A stretch of DNA of 64,000 nucleotides from Pantoea stewartii subsp. stewartii (lineage in GTDB: Bacteria > Pseudomonadota > Gammaproteobacteria > Enterobacterales > Enterobacteriaceae). A program made the position numbers and the translations under genes. Each line of letters starts with the position of its first letter. The first letter of the stretch is position 1. Under the pieces are notes generated by a model that searched no databases, was not told the origin of the DNA, and saw nothing but the letters and a program-made list of their open reading frames with translations. The stretch is taken from assembly GCF_008801695.1 (NCBI RefSeq), contig NZ_VZPF01000002.1:35559-99558 (forward strand), given 5' to 3'. Shown piece by piece: positions 20,984 to 31,192 of the stretch.

Positions 20984-21451
20984 ATGAAATACCAGCAGCT
21001 CGAAAATCTTGAATGTGGATGGAAGTGGAAATACCTGGTGAAAAAACATCGGGAAGGTGAACTGATCACGCGTCACCTTGAACTCAGCGCGGCACAGGCG
21101 GCAGTCGATAAGCTGTTAATGATGGAGAATAATCCCGTCGACGTTAACGACTGGATTAACCAACACATTCATCCCGAACTGGACAACCGGCTTAAACAAA
21201 CGATCCGTGCGCGGCGAAAACGGCATTTCAATGCCGAGCATCAGCACACACGAAAAAAATCCATCGATCTGGAATATCTGGTCTGGCAGCGGCTGGCCGG
21301 CCTGGCGCAACGGCGCAACTGCACCCTGTCTGAAACGATTGTGCAGCTAATTGAAGATGCCGAACGCAAAGAAAAGTACGCCAGCCAGATGTCGACGCTG
21401 AAGCAGGATTTGCAGGCTATACTGGGCAAGTCGGATACTGACAACGGTTAG
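20984..21451 (+). CDS. matP: Macrodomain Ter protein MatP
   Basis: MatP binds matS sites and organises the terminus macrodomain of the chromosome, linking it to the divisome. The 155-residue protein starts [20 protein letters not shown] and contains [20 protein letters not shown], the highly conserved DNA-contact region, followed by the ribbon-helix-helix segment [15 protein letters not shown]. The ATG at 20984 matches other MatP starts; an upstream in-frame codon at 20864 is unlikely. It is divergent from lonH. Confidence 0.96.
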   Translation: MKYQQLENLECGWKWKYLVKKHREGELITRHLELSAAQAAVDKLLMMENNPVDVNDWINQHIHPELDNRLKQTIRARRKRHFNAEHQHTRKKSIDLEYLVWQRLAGLAQRRNCTLSETIVQLIEDAERKEKYASQMSTLKQDLQAILGKSDTDNG

Positions 21452-21491
21452 TTTACGGAGCAATATTCAGGCCTGCTCCGGATTAAAGGAC

Positions 21492-21521
21492 AAAAAAAAC
21501 CCCGCATGCGCGGGGTTTTTT
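21492..21521. terminator. Bidirectional terminator between matP and ompA
   Basis: An A-run leads into CCCCGC (21500-21505), loop ATGC, GCGGGG (21510-21515) and a T-run. The element is symmetrical enough to end both matP (plus strand) and ompA (minus strand). Confidence 0.9.
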
Positions 21522-21533
21522 ATCACGTATAAC

Positions 21534-22607
21534 TTAAGCCTGAGGCTGAGTTACCACGTCTTTGATACCTTTAACGTCGATTTCTACACGACGGTCTGGC
21601 GCCAGGCAGTCGATCAGGGCTTTACGGCCTTTCACGCTGTCACAATTGTTGCCAGTTACTGGGTTAGATTCACCCATGCCGCGAGCAGAGATCTTGTTAG
21701 CAGGGATACCTTTAGATACCAGGTAATCTACTACAGACTGAGCACGTTTCTCAGACAGTTTCTGGTTGTACTGCTCTGAACCGATGCGATCGGTGAAGCC
21801 CAGAACAACGACTGAACCGTCTTTAGGATCCATTGAGCTCAGCTGGCTGTACAGCTGATCCAGAGCCTGCTGACCTTCTGGCTTCAGCGTTGACTTGTTG
21901 AAGGTGAACAGAACGTCTGATTTCAGAGTAAAGCGCTTAGTCTGAACAACTGGCGCTGGTGCTGGTGCTGGAGCCGGAGCTGGCGCAGCAACATCATCCT
22001 GACCGAAACGGTAAGAAACACCCAGGCTCAGCATGCCGTTGTCTGGACGAGCACCAACGGTCTGTGCGTCACCGATGTTGTTCACCCACTGGTAATCCAG
22101 ACGGGTTGCCCAGTTTTTGGTCAGAGCATACTCAACACCAACCGCTGCCAGTGGAGAAACACCGGTGTCGTGGTCGCTGATGCGGTTGCCAGTGGCTACG
22201 TTCTGCTGAGTTGAGTCAGCGCGCCATACCATACCACCCAGGCGGGTATAAACGTCGAGATCGTCAGCGATTGGGTAGCTCAGTTTAGCAGCCAGTTGGA
22301 TGCCCTGTGCTTTGAAAGCGCCGTTAGTGACGTTGCCTTTGTTAGGCATACGGCCTAACCAGTCATAACCCAGCTCGAAACCCAGGTATGGGTTAGCCTG
22401 GTAACCGGCGAATGCGCCAGCACCCAGTTGGCTTTCGTGAGTTGGGCCGTCGTTATTTTGGTAACCGTTACCGTAGTAACCAGTGTCGTGATACTGAGAC
22501 CAGCCCAGTTTAGCACCGGTGTACCAGGTGTTATCTTTAGGGGCGGCCTGCGCTACGGTAGCGAAGCCAGCCAGTGCCACTGCAATTGCGATAGCTGTCT
22601 TTTTCAT
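21534..22607 (-). CDS. ompA: Outer membrane protein A
   Basis: OmpA is the abundant porin-like outer-membrane protein that tethers the outer membrane to peptidoglycan. The 357-residue precursor has a signal peptide ([21 protein letters not shown]), an eight-stranded beta-barrel (mature residues about 1-175), a proline-alanine hinge (seven AP units) and a C-terminal peptidoglycan-binding domain. The start at 22607 follows GAGGCGCAAA; frames extending to 22637 are leader sequence. Codon use appears highly biased, as expected for a strongly expressed gene. Confidence 0.98.
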   Translation of the reverse strand: MKKTAIAIAVALAGFATVAQAAPKDNTWYTGAKLGWSQYHDTGYYGNGYQNNDGPTHESQLGAGAFAGYQANPYLGFELGYDWLGRMPNKGNVTNGAFKAQGIQLAAKLSYPIADDLDVYTRLGGMVWRADSTQQNVATGNRISDHDTGVSPLAAVGVEYALTKNWATRLDYQWVNNIGDAQTVGARPDNGMLSLGVSYRFGQDDVAAPAPAPAPAPAPVVQTKRFTLKSDVLFTFNKSTLKPEGQQALDQLYSQLSSMDPKDGSVVVLGFTDRIGSEQYNQKLSEKRAQSVVDYLVSKGIPANKISARGMGESNPVTGNNCDSVKGRKALIDCLAPDRRVEIDVKGIKDVVTQPQA

Positions 22608-22768
22608 TTTGCGCCTCGTTATCATCCAAATAGGCAATGAGCATAAAGGTTGCTCTTGGTTTAATCCTTCGCCGGGTCAAAACGCTCGCTTATGACTCTA
22701 CCGCAAAAAACGGAGGTTATTGAGCACCCTAGCGAGATAAAGTCTACAACGAGATTGGAAACTTACAA
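22608..22768 (-). promoter_or_regulatory. ompA promoter and long mRNA leader
   Basis: On the minus strand, TTGTAA (complement of 22763-22768), a 16-bp spacer and TAGACT (complement of 22741-22746) match the known ompA promoter layout. They give a 5' leader of roughly 130 nt. In E. coli this leader forms stem-loops that stabilise the mRNA and is the target of small RNAs such as MicA. Beyond the promoter, 22769-22958 shows no gene; it has a GGGGGTAACCCCC repeat near 22846. Confidence 0.75.
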
Positions 22769-22958
22769 GTGTGATGTGAGGCACTTATGTAAAAAAACAG
22801 TGTCTTATACATAAATTCTAACAATTTAGGGTGAACTTCTGTGATGGGGGTAACCCCCAAAATGGGGGCTAAGCCATTGTCATTACTGGCAGGAGCAGAA
22901 TCAGTGTCTTAGCCCAACGCGAGAGAAAAAATTTCTTGAGATAAATCTCATTTTTTAC

Positions 22959-23450
22959 TTAATGAAACAAATCAGACTGAATTTTTAGCCGACTTTCTGG
23001 TCTGACTGGCGTTTTAGAGGACTCACCCGAGCGCAGGATGAGTCCTAACGCTTCACCTTCAGCCGCAGCGAGCTCCAGTTCCCGACGCCCATCTTCATCC
23101 AGATCGTAGGGAATCCAGGCTAAAACGACACTGTAATTTCCCGTACGCAGGGCCTTAATCATGGCCTCGACGGCGTTGTAACGTTCAGCGTCGGCGATAT
23201 GCATACTTTTCTCCAGGGGCAAGCCTGCTTCCTGCATCCAGACCCGACTCAACTTATGCGCAGGTGTTAACCAAAGCTGCCAGCGGGATTGCTGGCTCAG
23301 TTGCTGAAGCAACGGTAACAGCAGCATCTGCATCATTCCCGGTTTTTCGCTATAGCGCAATTCAGTAATCCAGCCGCTCTGAGAAGCGGGGTCAGAAGGC
23401 GAAGCGTAACGGTGAGTCGGGCATACATTACGGGGATGTTGGGTGCGCAT
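22959..23450 (-). CDS. sulA: SOS cell division inhibitor SulA
   Basis: SulA binds FtsZ monomers and stops division during the SOS response, and is removed by Lon. The 163-residue protein contains LLLPLLQQLSQQSRWQLWL and ALRTGNYSVVLAW, conserved in the family. It ends in RLKIQSDLFH, similar to the E. coli C terminus that Lon recognises. A perfect LexA box lies 22 bp upstream. Confidence 0.95.
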   Translation of the reverse strand: MRTQHPRNVCPTHRYASPSDPASQSGWITELRYSEKPGMMQMLLLPLLQQLSQQSRWQLWLTPAHKLSRVWMQEAGLPLEKSMHIADAERYNAVEAMIKALRTGNYSVVLAWIPYDLDEDGRRELELAAAEGEALGLILRSGESSKTPVRPESRLKIQSDLFH

Positions 23451-23472
23451 AAATTAATCACTCAGCAGTTGA

Positions 23473-23488
23473 CTGTATGGATATACAG
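23473..23488 (-). promoter_or_regulatory. LexA box controlling sulA
   Basis: CTGTATGGATATACAG at 23473-23488 matches the LexA consensus CTGT-N8-ACAG perfectly. It lies 22 bp above the sulA start codon. Confidence 0.92.
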
Positions 23489-23660
23489 TAATGACATCCT
23501 GGATAAAGATCAACCTGAATTTCTGAAAATGCCTCGCAAAATTCGCATAATGTTGACGCCAAAGTGATTTATTCATTGAACCTGCAACTGAATTTTCTTA
23601 TCTTCTAACCGACTGAATAGTAACGTTTTTAACAGGTTTTTGTTACAAGGAGGTGATGAT

Positions 23661-24287
23661 ATGAAGAAAGAACAGCGGGTCGTTTTGCGATCAAAACAAC
23701 AACTGGCGCCTTTAGGTAATGTCGAATCCCGTACTCAGTTTGGCGGTTACGCTTTAGCTGTTGAGCGCGTCGTGTTTGCCTTGATAAAAGACGATCAGCT
23801 TTATCTGCGCGCCAGCGAAGCCCTGCGGGAATATGTGGCTAAACGGCCCTTGGAGCCGCTTATTTTTCGCAAACGCGGTATGCCGGTCAGCCTGAATTAT
23901 TTCAGGGTCGATGAAAATTTATGGTATGACCCGGAGCATCTGGTTGCGCTCTCAGCGGCCTCACTACAGACCGCCCGTCGGGAACAGGATGACCGACAAG
24001 GCCGGGTGCGTTTAAAAGATCTGCCTAATGTCAGCTTACGGCTGGAAATGATGTTGCATGAGATAGGCATTTGCAGCGTTAAACACCTGCACGAGGTCGG
24101 AGCCAGGGCGTGCTGGTTAAAACTAAAACGTTATAACCAGCACCTCGGTTTCAAAACCTTGCTGGTGCTTCAGGGTGCTATTTCGGGCCATCATGAAGCC
24201 GCTCTCCCGCCAACGGTTAAAGTGGAGCTGGGTGAATGGTACCAGGCTGCGCTCAAAACAGTGGAAGAGGCGAAGAAAGGGCCTTAG
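23661..24287 (+). CDS. sxy: Competence regulator Sxy/TfoX
   Basis: Sxy is the coactivator that lets CRP act at CRP-S promoters of competence and DNA-uptake genes. The 208-residue protein has the TfoX N-terminal domain (about residues 20-110, FGGYALAVERVVFALIKDD) and the helical TfoX C-terminal domain (about 115-200, LKDLPNVSLRLEMMLHEIG). The start at 23661 has an exceptionally strong ribosome site, AAGGAGGTGAT. It converges on yccS with a 4-bp overlap at the stop codons. Confidence 0.92.
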   Translation: MKKEQRVVLRSKQQLAPLGNVESRTQFGGYALAVERVVFALIKDDQLYLRASEALREYVAKRPLEPLIFRKRGMPVSLNYFRVDENLWYDPEHLVALSAASLQTARREQDDRQGRVRLKDLPNVSLRLEMMLHEIGICSVKHLHEVGARACWLKLKRYNQHLGFKTLLVLQGAISGHHEAALPPTVKVELGEWYQAALKTVEEAKKGP

Positions 24288-26410
24288 TGAGAACCTAAAG
24301 CACGCCGCAGGCGAGCGATTTCCGGCAGCAAGGCAACCAGTAACCCCAGTTGCTGCAGTACCAGCGGCGTAGGCGAATCAGACCCGGCGGTAAACCGGGT
24401 AAGGCGTTGTTCCAGTTCCCGACGCATTTCCTCAGCCCGGCTGTCACTGACGATGTCGGTTTGCAGCACATCTTCGACATAGCACACCGTGTCGTCGAGA
24501 AGTGCCAGCAGCGCTGGATCAGTGACTTTATCGCGGTGCGCCCCCAGCGCGGAGATATAGCTGAGCAACGAGTGGTTCAGGCAAAGTAGCTGAAAGGCCG
24601 ATTCCCGCAGCTTAGGGTTGGTACGGGTTTCACTGCTCATATTCGACACGACGGAGGCCAGTTCCGCGTCAGCATTGTGTGCATCGCGGCGGGCAATACG
24701 GTAAGCGAGGCGATTATCTTTGCCCTGATGGTATTGTTCCATAATGGCATCCAGATAACGGCAATTGGCATTGAGTGTGCGCGTCGCCACCGCCGGAAGC
24801 TGGCGAAAACGCCAGTCTGGCCAGATAAAGGTGACGGCCAGCCAGGCCAGCGCACAGCCCAGTAACGTGTCCACTACCCGGGGCAGGGCCACCTCAAAGC
24901 CTTCGCCTAACAAATTAAAACAGAACAACACCAGCAGAGTAATGAACAAGGTTGCATGAGCATACTGCACCTGACGAAACGCAAAGAACATGACGCCCGT
25001 GACCACAATCAAGACCAGTTGGCCTTCAATGGAAGGGACCAGCCAGAGCAGGGGCAGTCCAAGCGCAATGCCCGCGAGCGTGCCGCCAATGCGTAGCGCC
25101 AGTCGGCGTTGGGTTGCGCTATAGTTAGGCTGGCAAACAAACAGACTGGTCAGCAGGATCCAGTAGCCGCGCTCCAGCCCGGTAATCTGAATAAATCCGT
25201 ATCCCACACACATCACAATCGACATGCGTACGGCGTGGCGAAACAGGGCAGAGGCCGGACTCAGGTGAAGGCTGAGGCGCAGTTTAATATCACTCCAGCC
25301 ACTCAGTTCTTCGCGTGACAGCAGGTTGTCGCTGTGCTGCGGATCAACTGCCTGCGCCTGCTCGGTTTCGATTGAGGCTAGTTGTGCATCGATGGCCTGC
25401 AGGTTGCGAAGCAGCCAAAGCAGTGCACCGGTATGGGCGGCATCCGGCTCGCTCTGTGCCAGCCGGTGAATCGCATTTTCCAGACGTTCAAAAACACGCT
25501 CAAAGCGGCCATCATGTTCCCAGCGTTCGCGCAGCAGAATCGCCCGGGCAAGCTGGCGACAGGCCTGTGCCTGCATATTCAGTAAACGCTGAAAGCGAAA
25601 CAGGATCTCGTTGTAACGCCAGTCGCCACGCAGAAGATGGTACTGCAGATGCGAAGAGCTGGCGCGTTCATGGATATCCTGAGCCACGAAGTAATAGTGC
25701 AGGCTGCGTCGGGTACCGCGTGAGCCTCTGTCACCTCGTAAACGGCTTTGCAAGGTGGTCTTGGTCAGATTGAGCTGTGCAACAAGCTGGCTGTTTACCA
25801 TCGCGGCTTTAACAAATGCAGCATCATCCTGTTCACCCGCGTCAGGATCAAACAGATTGGCTTTGGCATCCAGATAGTGGGCCAGCTGTGAAAAACTGGC
25901 TGCCAGTTGTTCCTGCACTGGACGAACCGGAAACATTAAATGGCCCAGCAGCGTCAGCAGGTTATACCACAGAGCCCCAACCAACAGCAGCATGGGCTGC
26001 ATATACCATTGTGAGAACAACCCAATGCCCAGCATGGTGTAAACGGCAATCAGTAAGGCGCCAAATGCAATGGTGGCATAGCGCTGTCCCAGCGCGCCTA
26101 ACAGAATGAATCCCCATGTTGAACCTGCCAGGCCGATAATAAATACCAACGGATGCGGGAACAGCAGCTCTACTGAAACCGAAGCGATGCAAAAACAAAG
26201 TAAGGTAATCAGCAGGTTTTTAAGCCGCCCGGCCAGCCTGTCATCCAGATCGGCCAGCGCGGCGGCAACCACGCCGAGGGTTAACGGAATCGTCCACTCA
26301 ATTTGCTGCAGTATCCAGGGCACAGCCGCACATCCTGATAAGGCAAACAGAATGCGCAGCAGATAACGCCAGGTGCTGTTAAAAAGATACTTTCGCCACC
26401 CGGACAGCAT
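24284..26410 (-). CDS. yccS: Inner-membrane protein YccS of the FUSC/efflux family
   Basis: A 708-residue membrane protein with two clusters of hydrophobic helices (about residues 10-170 and 390-520) separated by a soluble region, the organisation of the FUSC/AaeB-like family. The motif LEGAFEVALP-type segment GEGFEVALPRVVDTLLGCALAW precedes a conserved soluble tail with YHQGKDNRLAYRIARRDAHN. I chose the ATG at 26410, 2 bp after the yccF stop, over an upstream start at 26449 that would lie within yccF. Function is unproven; it may export a small organic molecule. Confidence 0.88.
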   Translation of the reverse strand: MLSGWRKYLFNSTWRYLLRILFALSGCAAVPWILQQIEWTIPLTLGVVAAALADLDDRLAGRLKNLLITLLCFCIASVSVELLFPHPLVFIIGLAGSTWGFILLGALGQRYATIAFGALLIAVYTMLGIGLFSQWYMQPMLLLVGALWYNLLTLLGHLMFPVRPVQEQLAASFSQLAHYLDAKANLFDPDAGEQDDAAFVKAAMVNSQLVAQLNLTKTTLQSRLRGDRGSRGTRRSLHYYFVAQDIHERASSSHLQYHLLRGDWRYNEILFRFQRLLNMQAQACRQLARAILLRERWEHDGRFERVFERLENAIHRLAQSEPDAAHTGALLWLLRNLQAIDAQLASIETEQAQAVDPQHSDNLLSREELSGWSDIKLRLSLHLSPASALFRHAVRMSIVMCVGYGFIQITGLERGYWILLTSLFVCQPNYSATQRRLALRIGGTLAGIALGLPLLWLVPSIEGQLVLIVVTGVMFFAFRQVQYAHATLFITLLVLFCFNLLGEGFEVALPRVVDTLLGCALAWLAVTFIWPDWRFRQLPAVATRTLNANCRYLDAIMEQYHQGKDNRLAYRIARRDAHNADAELASVVSNMSSETRTNPKLRESAFQLLCLNHSLLSYISALGAHRDKVTDPALLALLDDTVCYVEDVLQTDIVSDSRAEEMRRELEQRLTRFTAGSDSPTPLVLQQLGLLVALLPEIARLRRALGSH

Positions 26411-26411
26411 A

Positions 26412-26855
26412 CTAATAGCGGCGGCGGGCATTGGCATCACCCGCGGCACGCGCCTCTTCCACAGAGACGACCCGACGTCCTACCGGCCAGAGTGCAATGG
26501 CGGCAATCTTGAAATTGGCGAGGCCCACCGGAATACCAATAATGCTGATGCACTGCACGATGCCGACAGAAATGTGCGACAGGCATAACCACCAACCGAA
26601 AAAGATAAACCAGAAAATGTTCAGAAACGTGCCGCCGGTGTTCATGATAGAGCTTTTATTCTCCGGGCGCAGAACGTCAACATGGACCGCTTCATTGCCA
26701 AACGGCAGAAATGACAGCTTAGTGATCTCCCAGCAGGAGCGCGTTAAGGGCAGGGTAAAGATCAGGACGATACTGATGAGCGTGGCGAATAACCAACTCA
26801 GCGTGGTGTAAAATCCACCCAGGACAAAATTAAGAATATTTAAAACAGTACGCAT
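26412..26855 (-). CDS. yccF: Inner-membrane YccF family protein
   Basis: A 147-residue protein of the YccF domain family with two similar hydrophobic repeats. Conserved segments are MRTVLNILNFVLGG at the start, LPLTRSCWEITKLS, and GIPVGLANFKIAAIALWPVG. The ATG at 26855 matches homologues. It is directly upstream of yccS on the same strand, so the two are probably co-transcribed. Function unknown. Confidence 0.9.
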   Translation of the reverse strand: MRTVLNILNFVLGGFYTTLSWLFATLISIVLIFTLPLTRSCWEITKLSFLPFGNEAVHVDVLRPENKSSIMNTGGTFLNIFWFIFFGWWLCLSHISVGIVQCISIIGIPVGLANFKIAAIALWPVGRRVVSVEEARAAGDANARRRY

Positions 26856-26978
26856 AACAGGCTTTTCCTTTTGCACTCCGCAATCTGTGCCGCCAAGTTT
26901 AGCGTGTTTTAAGGCTGGAGCGTCAAGAGTCTGACAGGTAAACTCCGATTACTCTCTATCTCGGTCGTTGGTGTCGGC

Positions 26979-29033
26979 GTGGAACTTAAAGCAACATCCA
27001 TGGGCAAACGGCTTGCCCAGCATCCTTATCATCGTGTTCGCCTGTTATCCGCGGGCGTTGAGGTCAGCGGCGACAAACACGAATATTTGATCCCCTTCAA
27101 TCAGTTGTCCGACATCACCTGTAAACGGGGAATGGTGTGGGGTGAACTGGAATTCTTACTGGCGGACAACAAGGTTGTGCGTTTGCACGGTACTGAATGG
27201 CAGGAGACGCAGCGTTTTTTCCACTACCTCATGCAGTCGTGGCAAAGCTGGAGTCAGGAAATGAGTGAAGTATGCGCGGCGGTTTTACAGGCGCTGCGCG
27301 ACGACATTCAGGGATTCAGCGAACAGGAGCGTTGGCTGAAGCGCAGCGAACTTCAGGCGATCAAAGATAAGATCCGCAAACAATTTGACGCGTTACCTTT
27401 GCCGCTTTCCCGCATTGAGCAGTTTGATTCCTGCCGTGAAAACTGGGCATTTTGCCAATACTGGCTGCAGCAGGGCGAGACGGCGATGACGCAGCGCAAT
27501 CGTGACTGGACGGCCGCCATGTTGACCCGCTACCGGGATTTTTTCGCCACGGTGGAATCCACCCCGCTGAACGAATCACAGGCAGAAGCGGTGGTTAACG
27601 GCGAAGACGCTGTGCTGGTGCTGGCGGGCGCTGGCAGCGGCAAAACGTCAGTATTAGTGGCCCGCGCGGGGTGGCTGTTACAGCGCAGACTGGCCGCTGC
27701 CGATCAGATTTTGTTGCTGGCATTTGGTCGTCATGCGGCGGAAGAGATGAATGACCGTATTCAAAGCCGCTTAGGGGCCGGGGATATCCAGGCGCGTACG
27801 TTTCATGCGCTGGCCCTGCATATCATTCGGGAAGGAAGTCATAAACAGCCGGTCATCAGTAAACTCGAAAGCGATCCCGACGCGCGTCGGACATGGCTGA
27901 TCGACCACTGGCGTCAGCAGTGTAATGAAAAAAAAGCTCAGGCGAATGGCTGGCGGCAATGGTTGCGTGATGAACTGGAGTGGGAGGTCAGCGAAGGCCC
28001 TTTCTGGCAGGATGATCGTTTAGCACAGCGCCTGGCGTCTCGTCTTGAACGCTGGCTTGGCCTGATGCGGATGCATGGCGGCGCACAGGCCGCCATGATT
28101 GAGGATGTACCTGACGCGCTGCGCGACGTATTCAGTAAGCGGATTAAATTGATGGCACCCCTTCTGAAAGCCTGGAAAAGTGCGCTTAAGGACGAGGGCG
28201 CAGTCGACTTCTCCGGGCTGATTCATCAGGCCATCGCGATCCTCGAAAAGGGCCGCTTTGTCAGCCCCTGGAAGCATATTCTGGTTGACGAATTTCAGGA
28301 TATCTCGCCACAACGCGCGGCTTTACTCAGCGCGCTGCGTCAGCAAAACACACGCACGACATTGTTTGCGGTGGGCGATGACTGGCAGGCAATTTACCGG
28401 TTCAGCGGCGCAGAGATGAGTCTGACAACGGCATTCCATCACTATTTTGGTGAGGGCGATCGTTGTGTGCTGGATACGACCTATCGTTTCAATGATCGTA
28501 TTGGTGAAGTGGCGAATCGGTTTATCCAGCAAAATCCGCATCAACTGCGTAAGCCCTTAAACAGTCTGACGAAAGGGAATAAAAAGTCGATTGCTTTGCT
28601 CCCGCACGATCAGCTTGAGGCACTTCTTAACAAGCTAAGCGGTTATGTTAAAGCGGATGAGCGCGTACTGCTGTTGGCTCGCTATCACTATTTGCGTCCT
28701 GAACTGCTGGATAAGGCAAAAACCCGCTGGCCAAAAATGCGTATCGATTTTATGACCATTCATGCCAGTAAAGGTCAGCAGGCCGATTACGTCATTGTGC
28801 TGGGTCTGCAGCAAGGCAAAGAAGGGTTTCCCGCGCCGCAGCGTGAGTCCATTATGGAGCAGGGGCTGCTGCCGCAGCCCGAAGACTTCCCCGATGCAGA
28901 GGAGCGCCGGCTGGCGTATGTTGCCCTGACGCGCGCGCGGCAACAGGTCTGGTTGCTGTTCGATAAACAGCAACCCTCAGTCTTTGTCGATGCGTTCCGG
29001 GCACTGGATGTACCCGTATTACGTAAAGCCTGA
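26979..29033 (+). CDS. helD: DNA helicase IV
   Basis: HelD is an SF1 UvrD-like 3'-5' DNA helicase. The 684-residue protein equals the E. coli length. It has an N-terminal domain of about 190 residues, Walker A AGAGSGKT near residue 217, the DEXQ-type box LVDEFQDISPQR near 430, and C-terminal helicase motifs including HASKGQQADYV and VALTRARQ. Translation starts at GTG (26979). It converges on mgsA with a 1-bp gap. Confidence 0.95.
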   Translation: MELKATSMGKRLAQHPYHRVRLLSAGVEVSGDKHEYLIPFNQLSDITCKRGMVWGELEFLLADNKVVRLHGTEWQETQRFFHYLMQSWQSWSQEMSEVCAAVLQALRDDIQGFSEQERWLKRSELQAIKDKIRKQFDALPLPLSRIEQFDSCRENWAFCQYWLQQGETAMTQRNRDWTAAMLTRYRDFFATVESTPLNESQAEAVVNGEDAVLVLAGAGSGKTSVLVARAGWLLQRRLAAADQILLLAFGRHAAEEMNDRIQSRLGAGDIQARTFHALALHIIREGSHKQPVISKLESDPDARRTWLIDHWRQQCNEKKAQANGWRQWLRDELEWEVSEGPFWQDDRLAQRLASRLERWLGLMRMHGGAQAAMIEDVPDALRDVFSKRIKLMAPLLKAWKSALKDEGAVDFSGLIHQAIAILEKGRFVSPWKHILVDEFQDISPQRAALLSALRQQNTRTTLFAVGDDWQAIYRFSGAEMSLTTAFHHYFGEGDRCVLDTTYRFNDRIGEVANRFIQQNPHQLRKPLNSLTKGNKKSIALLPHDQLEALLNKLSGYVKADERVLLLARYHYLRPELLDKAKTRWPKMRIDFMTIHASKGQQADYVIVLGLQQGKEGFPAPQRESIMEQGLLPQPEDFPDAEERRLAYVALTRARQQVWLLFDKQQPSVFVDAFRALDVPVLRKA

Positions 29034-29034
29034 A

Positions 29035-29493
29035 TCAGTTCAGGCGTTTGGCAAGGTAGCGCGCGTAATCCGGGATTCGCACGTCCACTGTCTGCGAAAA
29101 AAGCGGTGACTGAATAATAAAATCGGCCGTTGCCCGATTGGTGGCGACCGGAATATTCCACACTGTCGCCAGACGAAGGAGGGCCTTAACGTCAGGATCG
29201 TGGGGCACGGCATTAAGCGGATCCCAGAAAAACATCAGCGCATCTATTTTGCCTTCGGCAATGAGCGCACCGACCTGTTGATCGCCGCCCATCGGGCCAC
29301 TGAGCATCGCGTTCACGTTCAGACCGGTGTGACGGTTGATGAGATTACCGGTCGTCCCGGTTGCGTAAAGAATATGGGGTTCAAGTGCGGATTGGTTACG
29401 TGTAACCCAGTCCAGCAGAGACGCTTTGCAATGGTCATGGGCGACCAGCGCGATATGTTTTTGTTGACCAAGCGTTCGTACGGTGTAGTCCAT
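29035..29493 (-). CDS. mgsA: Methylglyoxal synthase
   Basis: MgsA converts dihydroxyacetone phosphate to methylglyoxal, a bypass that relieves sugar-phosphate stress. The 152-residue enzyme shows the signature [17 protein letters not shown] and [18 protein letters not shown], which contains the catalytic Asp. It is complete and of normal length. Confidence 0.96.
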   Translation of the reverse strand: MDYTVRTLGQQKHIALVAHDHCKASLLDWVTRNQSALEPHILYATGTTGNLINRHTGLNVNAMLSGPMGGDQQVGALIAEGKIDALMFFWDPLNAVPHDPDVKALLRLATVWNIPVATNRATADFIIQSPLFSQTVDVRIPDYARYLAKRLN

Positions 29494-29561
29494 AACAGCA
29501 TCCTGATGCCAGTGAGCCCAACAGCCCGTTGCCGCAGTTTACCTTGTACGCTTTCTGTCTA

Positions 29562-30200
29562 TCAACTTGCCCGCAGCATTTTGACCAGATTGATAAATTG
29601 CTGGCGGGTTGCTTCATCAAAACGTTCAAACCAGCGCTGAATTGAAGGCGTTGTGCTCTGAACGGACCAGGCGAGGTCCGCCGTCAGTTGGGCGGAAGGA
29701 GAGGGCGCGGTAAGATTCGCGAATTGCGGCACAGAGGCCGCCAGGCCCATGCGATTATACTTAACCATGGCTTTTTCGATGTCCACGCCCGGGCTGGTGG
29801 GCAGCCGATCGCGCACGCTGAATATTTCTTTGCCCTTCTCATCCACCAGCCTGAAGGCCAGCGTTCGGTCGAAGTTATGTCGCTCGCGCGCACTGGTCAG
29901 CGGTGGCAGGCGAATCGTGATGGTTTTTGCCGCCGCAGTGAATGCCACGATCATGGGCACGGACTGGTAGCCCGGTAGCGCCGTCTTACGCGGATCTGCC
30001 GGTTGTTCTACCCGAAATAAAAATTGATGTTGACCCCGTTCAAGCTCCAGGCTGTCGGCCCCTTTCAAGAGAGAGCCTGATATCTTACGCCCGTCCAGTA
30101 CCATTAGCGTAATCTGCGGATCAAGTTTTAACGTAATTGCAGAACAGGACGCCGAAACGAGGAGGGCAATAAACCCCGTTACAGCCATTGACAGCTTCAT
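29562..30200 (-). CDS. yccT: DUF2057 family periplasmic protein (YccT/CsgI)
   Basis: A 212-residue secreted protein with a signal peptide (MKLSMAVTGFIALLVSASCSA) followed by a DUF2057 domain. The E. coli homogue YccT, also named CsgI, inhibits curli fibre formation in the periplasm. The ATG at 30200 is chosen over one at 30215 because the signal peptide begins there. It lies between mgsA and the divergent yccU. Confidence 0.85.
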   Translation of the reverse strand: MKLSMAVTGFIALLVSASCSAITLKLDPQITLMVLDGRKISGSLLKGADSLELERGQHQFLFRVEQPADPRKTALPGYQSVPMIVAFTAAAKTITIRLPPLTSARERHNFDRTLAFRLVDEKGKEIFSVRDRLPTSPGVDIEKAMVKYNRMGLAASVPQFANLTAPSPSAQLTADLAWSVQSTTPSIQRWFERFDEATRQQFINLVKMLRAS

Positions 30201-30367
30201 TTCGACTCCGGTCAAAAGTGGGTGGATGTAGCAATTTTTTACATTATGGCATTAAGTTTACAATTATACATATATATTCGAGCGAAGCGGCACAATATGT
30301 CTTTACGCCAGGTGCGAACTCTGTAACGCCTCATCTACACTAAAGATTAAAGTGAAAGGAGATGGAC

Positions 30368-30781
30368 ATGAATGATCAGACTATTCGTGACGTACTGACC
30401 CGGACAAAACGCATCGCGTTGGTGGGGGCGAGTGATCGTCCGGAACGCCCCAGTTATGGCGTAATGAAGTATCTGCTTGATCAAGGCTATGAGGTTATTC
30501 CGGTGAGTCCGAAGCTGGCAGGCAAAACCCTGTTAGGGCAGACAGCCTATGGATCGCTGGCAGAGGTGCCGGGAAAAATCGATATGGTGGATGTGTTCCG
30601 CAATTCAGAGGCAGCATGGGAAGTGGCTCAGGAAGCCATCGCTGCCGGAGCCGATTCGCTCTGGTTACAAATTGGGGTAATCAATGAGCAGGCCGCCTTG
30701 CTGGCCCAGGATGCGGGAATGACGGTGATTATGGATCGTTGCTCCAAAATCGAGATCCCGAGACTGGGGCTGGGACACTAA
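30368..30781 (+). CDS. yccU: CoA-binding-fold protein YccU
   Basis: A 137-residue Rossmann-fold protein of the CoA_binding_2 family, with IALVGASDRPERPSYGVM at the N terminus and a conserved MDRCSKIEIPRLGL near the C terminus. The start at 30368 is well spaced from AAAGGAG; an ATG 6 bp upstream is also possible. The biological role is unknown. Confidence 0.88.
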   Translation: MNDQTIRDVLTRTKRIALVGASDRPERPSYGVMKYLLDQGYEVIPVSPKLAGKTLLGQTAYGSLAEVPGKIDMVDVFRNSEAAWEVAQEAIAAGADSLWLQIGVINEQAALLAQDAGMTVIMDRCSKIEIPRLGLGH

Positions 30782-30814
30782 TATCAGGCGCGGCAACACC
30801 GTTGCCGCCCGGTG

Positions 30815-31132
30815 TTAATGGCGCAGATGAGGAGCCTGAAGCTGTTTACGTACCGAGGCGGCCAGTTCATCCATTGAGGGCTGCTCAGGATGTTCCGGGC
30901 TGGTTTCACCGGCCAGCTGAATTTCAGCCACATAGGTATGAACCTGACTGCCTTGCTCATCTTCCATCACCACATGATACCAGGGCGCACTGCGCATGGT
31001 ATCGGCGGCACCAATTTCATCCAGGTGCGGCTCATCTAACGCGTATTCAGGATCGACATCGACAATGACACCCAGCACGCCGGAGAGGCGATGACGAACC
31101 TGCTGACCAATACCAAATTTACTGGCAATCAT
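30815..31132 (-). CDS. hspQ: Heat shock protein HspQ
   Basis: HspQ is a small heat-shock protein reported to act as a specificity factor for Lon and to affect degradation of mutant DnaA. The 105-residue protein shows the YccV-type fold with [20 protein letters not shown] and [20 protein letters not shown]. It lies between yccU (convergent) and rlmI, which is upstream on the same strand. Confidence 0.93.
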   Translation of the reverse strand: MIASKFGIGQQVRHRLSGVLGVIVDVDPEYALDEPHLDEIGAADTMRSAPWYHVVMEDEQGSQVHTYVAEIQLAGETSPEHPEQPSMDELAASVRKQLQAPHLRH

Positions 31133-31192
31133 GATGACCTCCGAAAAAAACTGTCCTGCCTGTTATATGGGGGCAGGGACAGTCATTTCAAG

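Noticed and set aside
22846..22875. GGGGGTAACCCCC repeat upstream of ompA as a possible operator
   Set aside because: It lies upstream of the promoter with no known factor and no second copy, so I treat it only as a sequence feature.
26410..26449. Upstream in-frame start for yccS that would add 13 residues
   Set aside because: It lies inside yccF, and the added residues (MPRVMPMPAAAIS) do not resemble homologues. The ATG at 26410 fits better.
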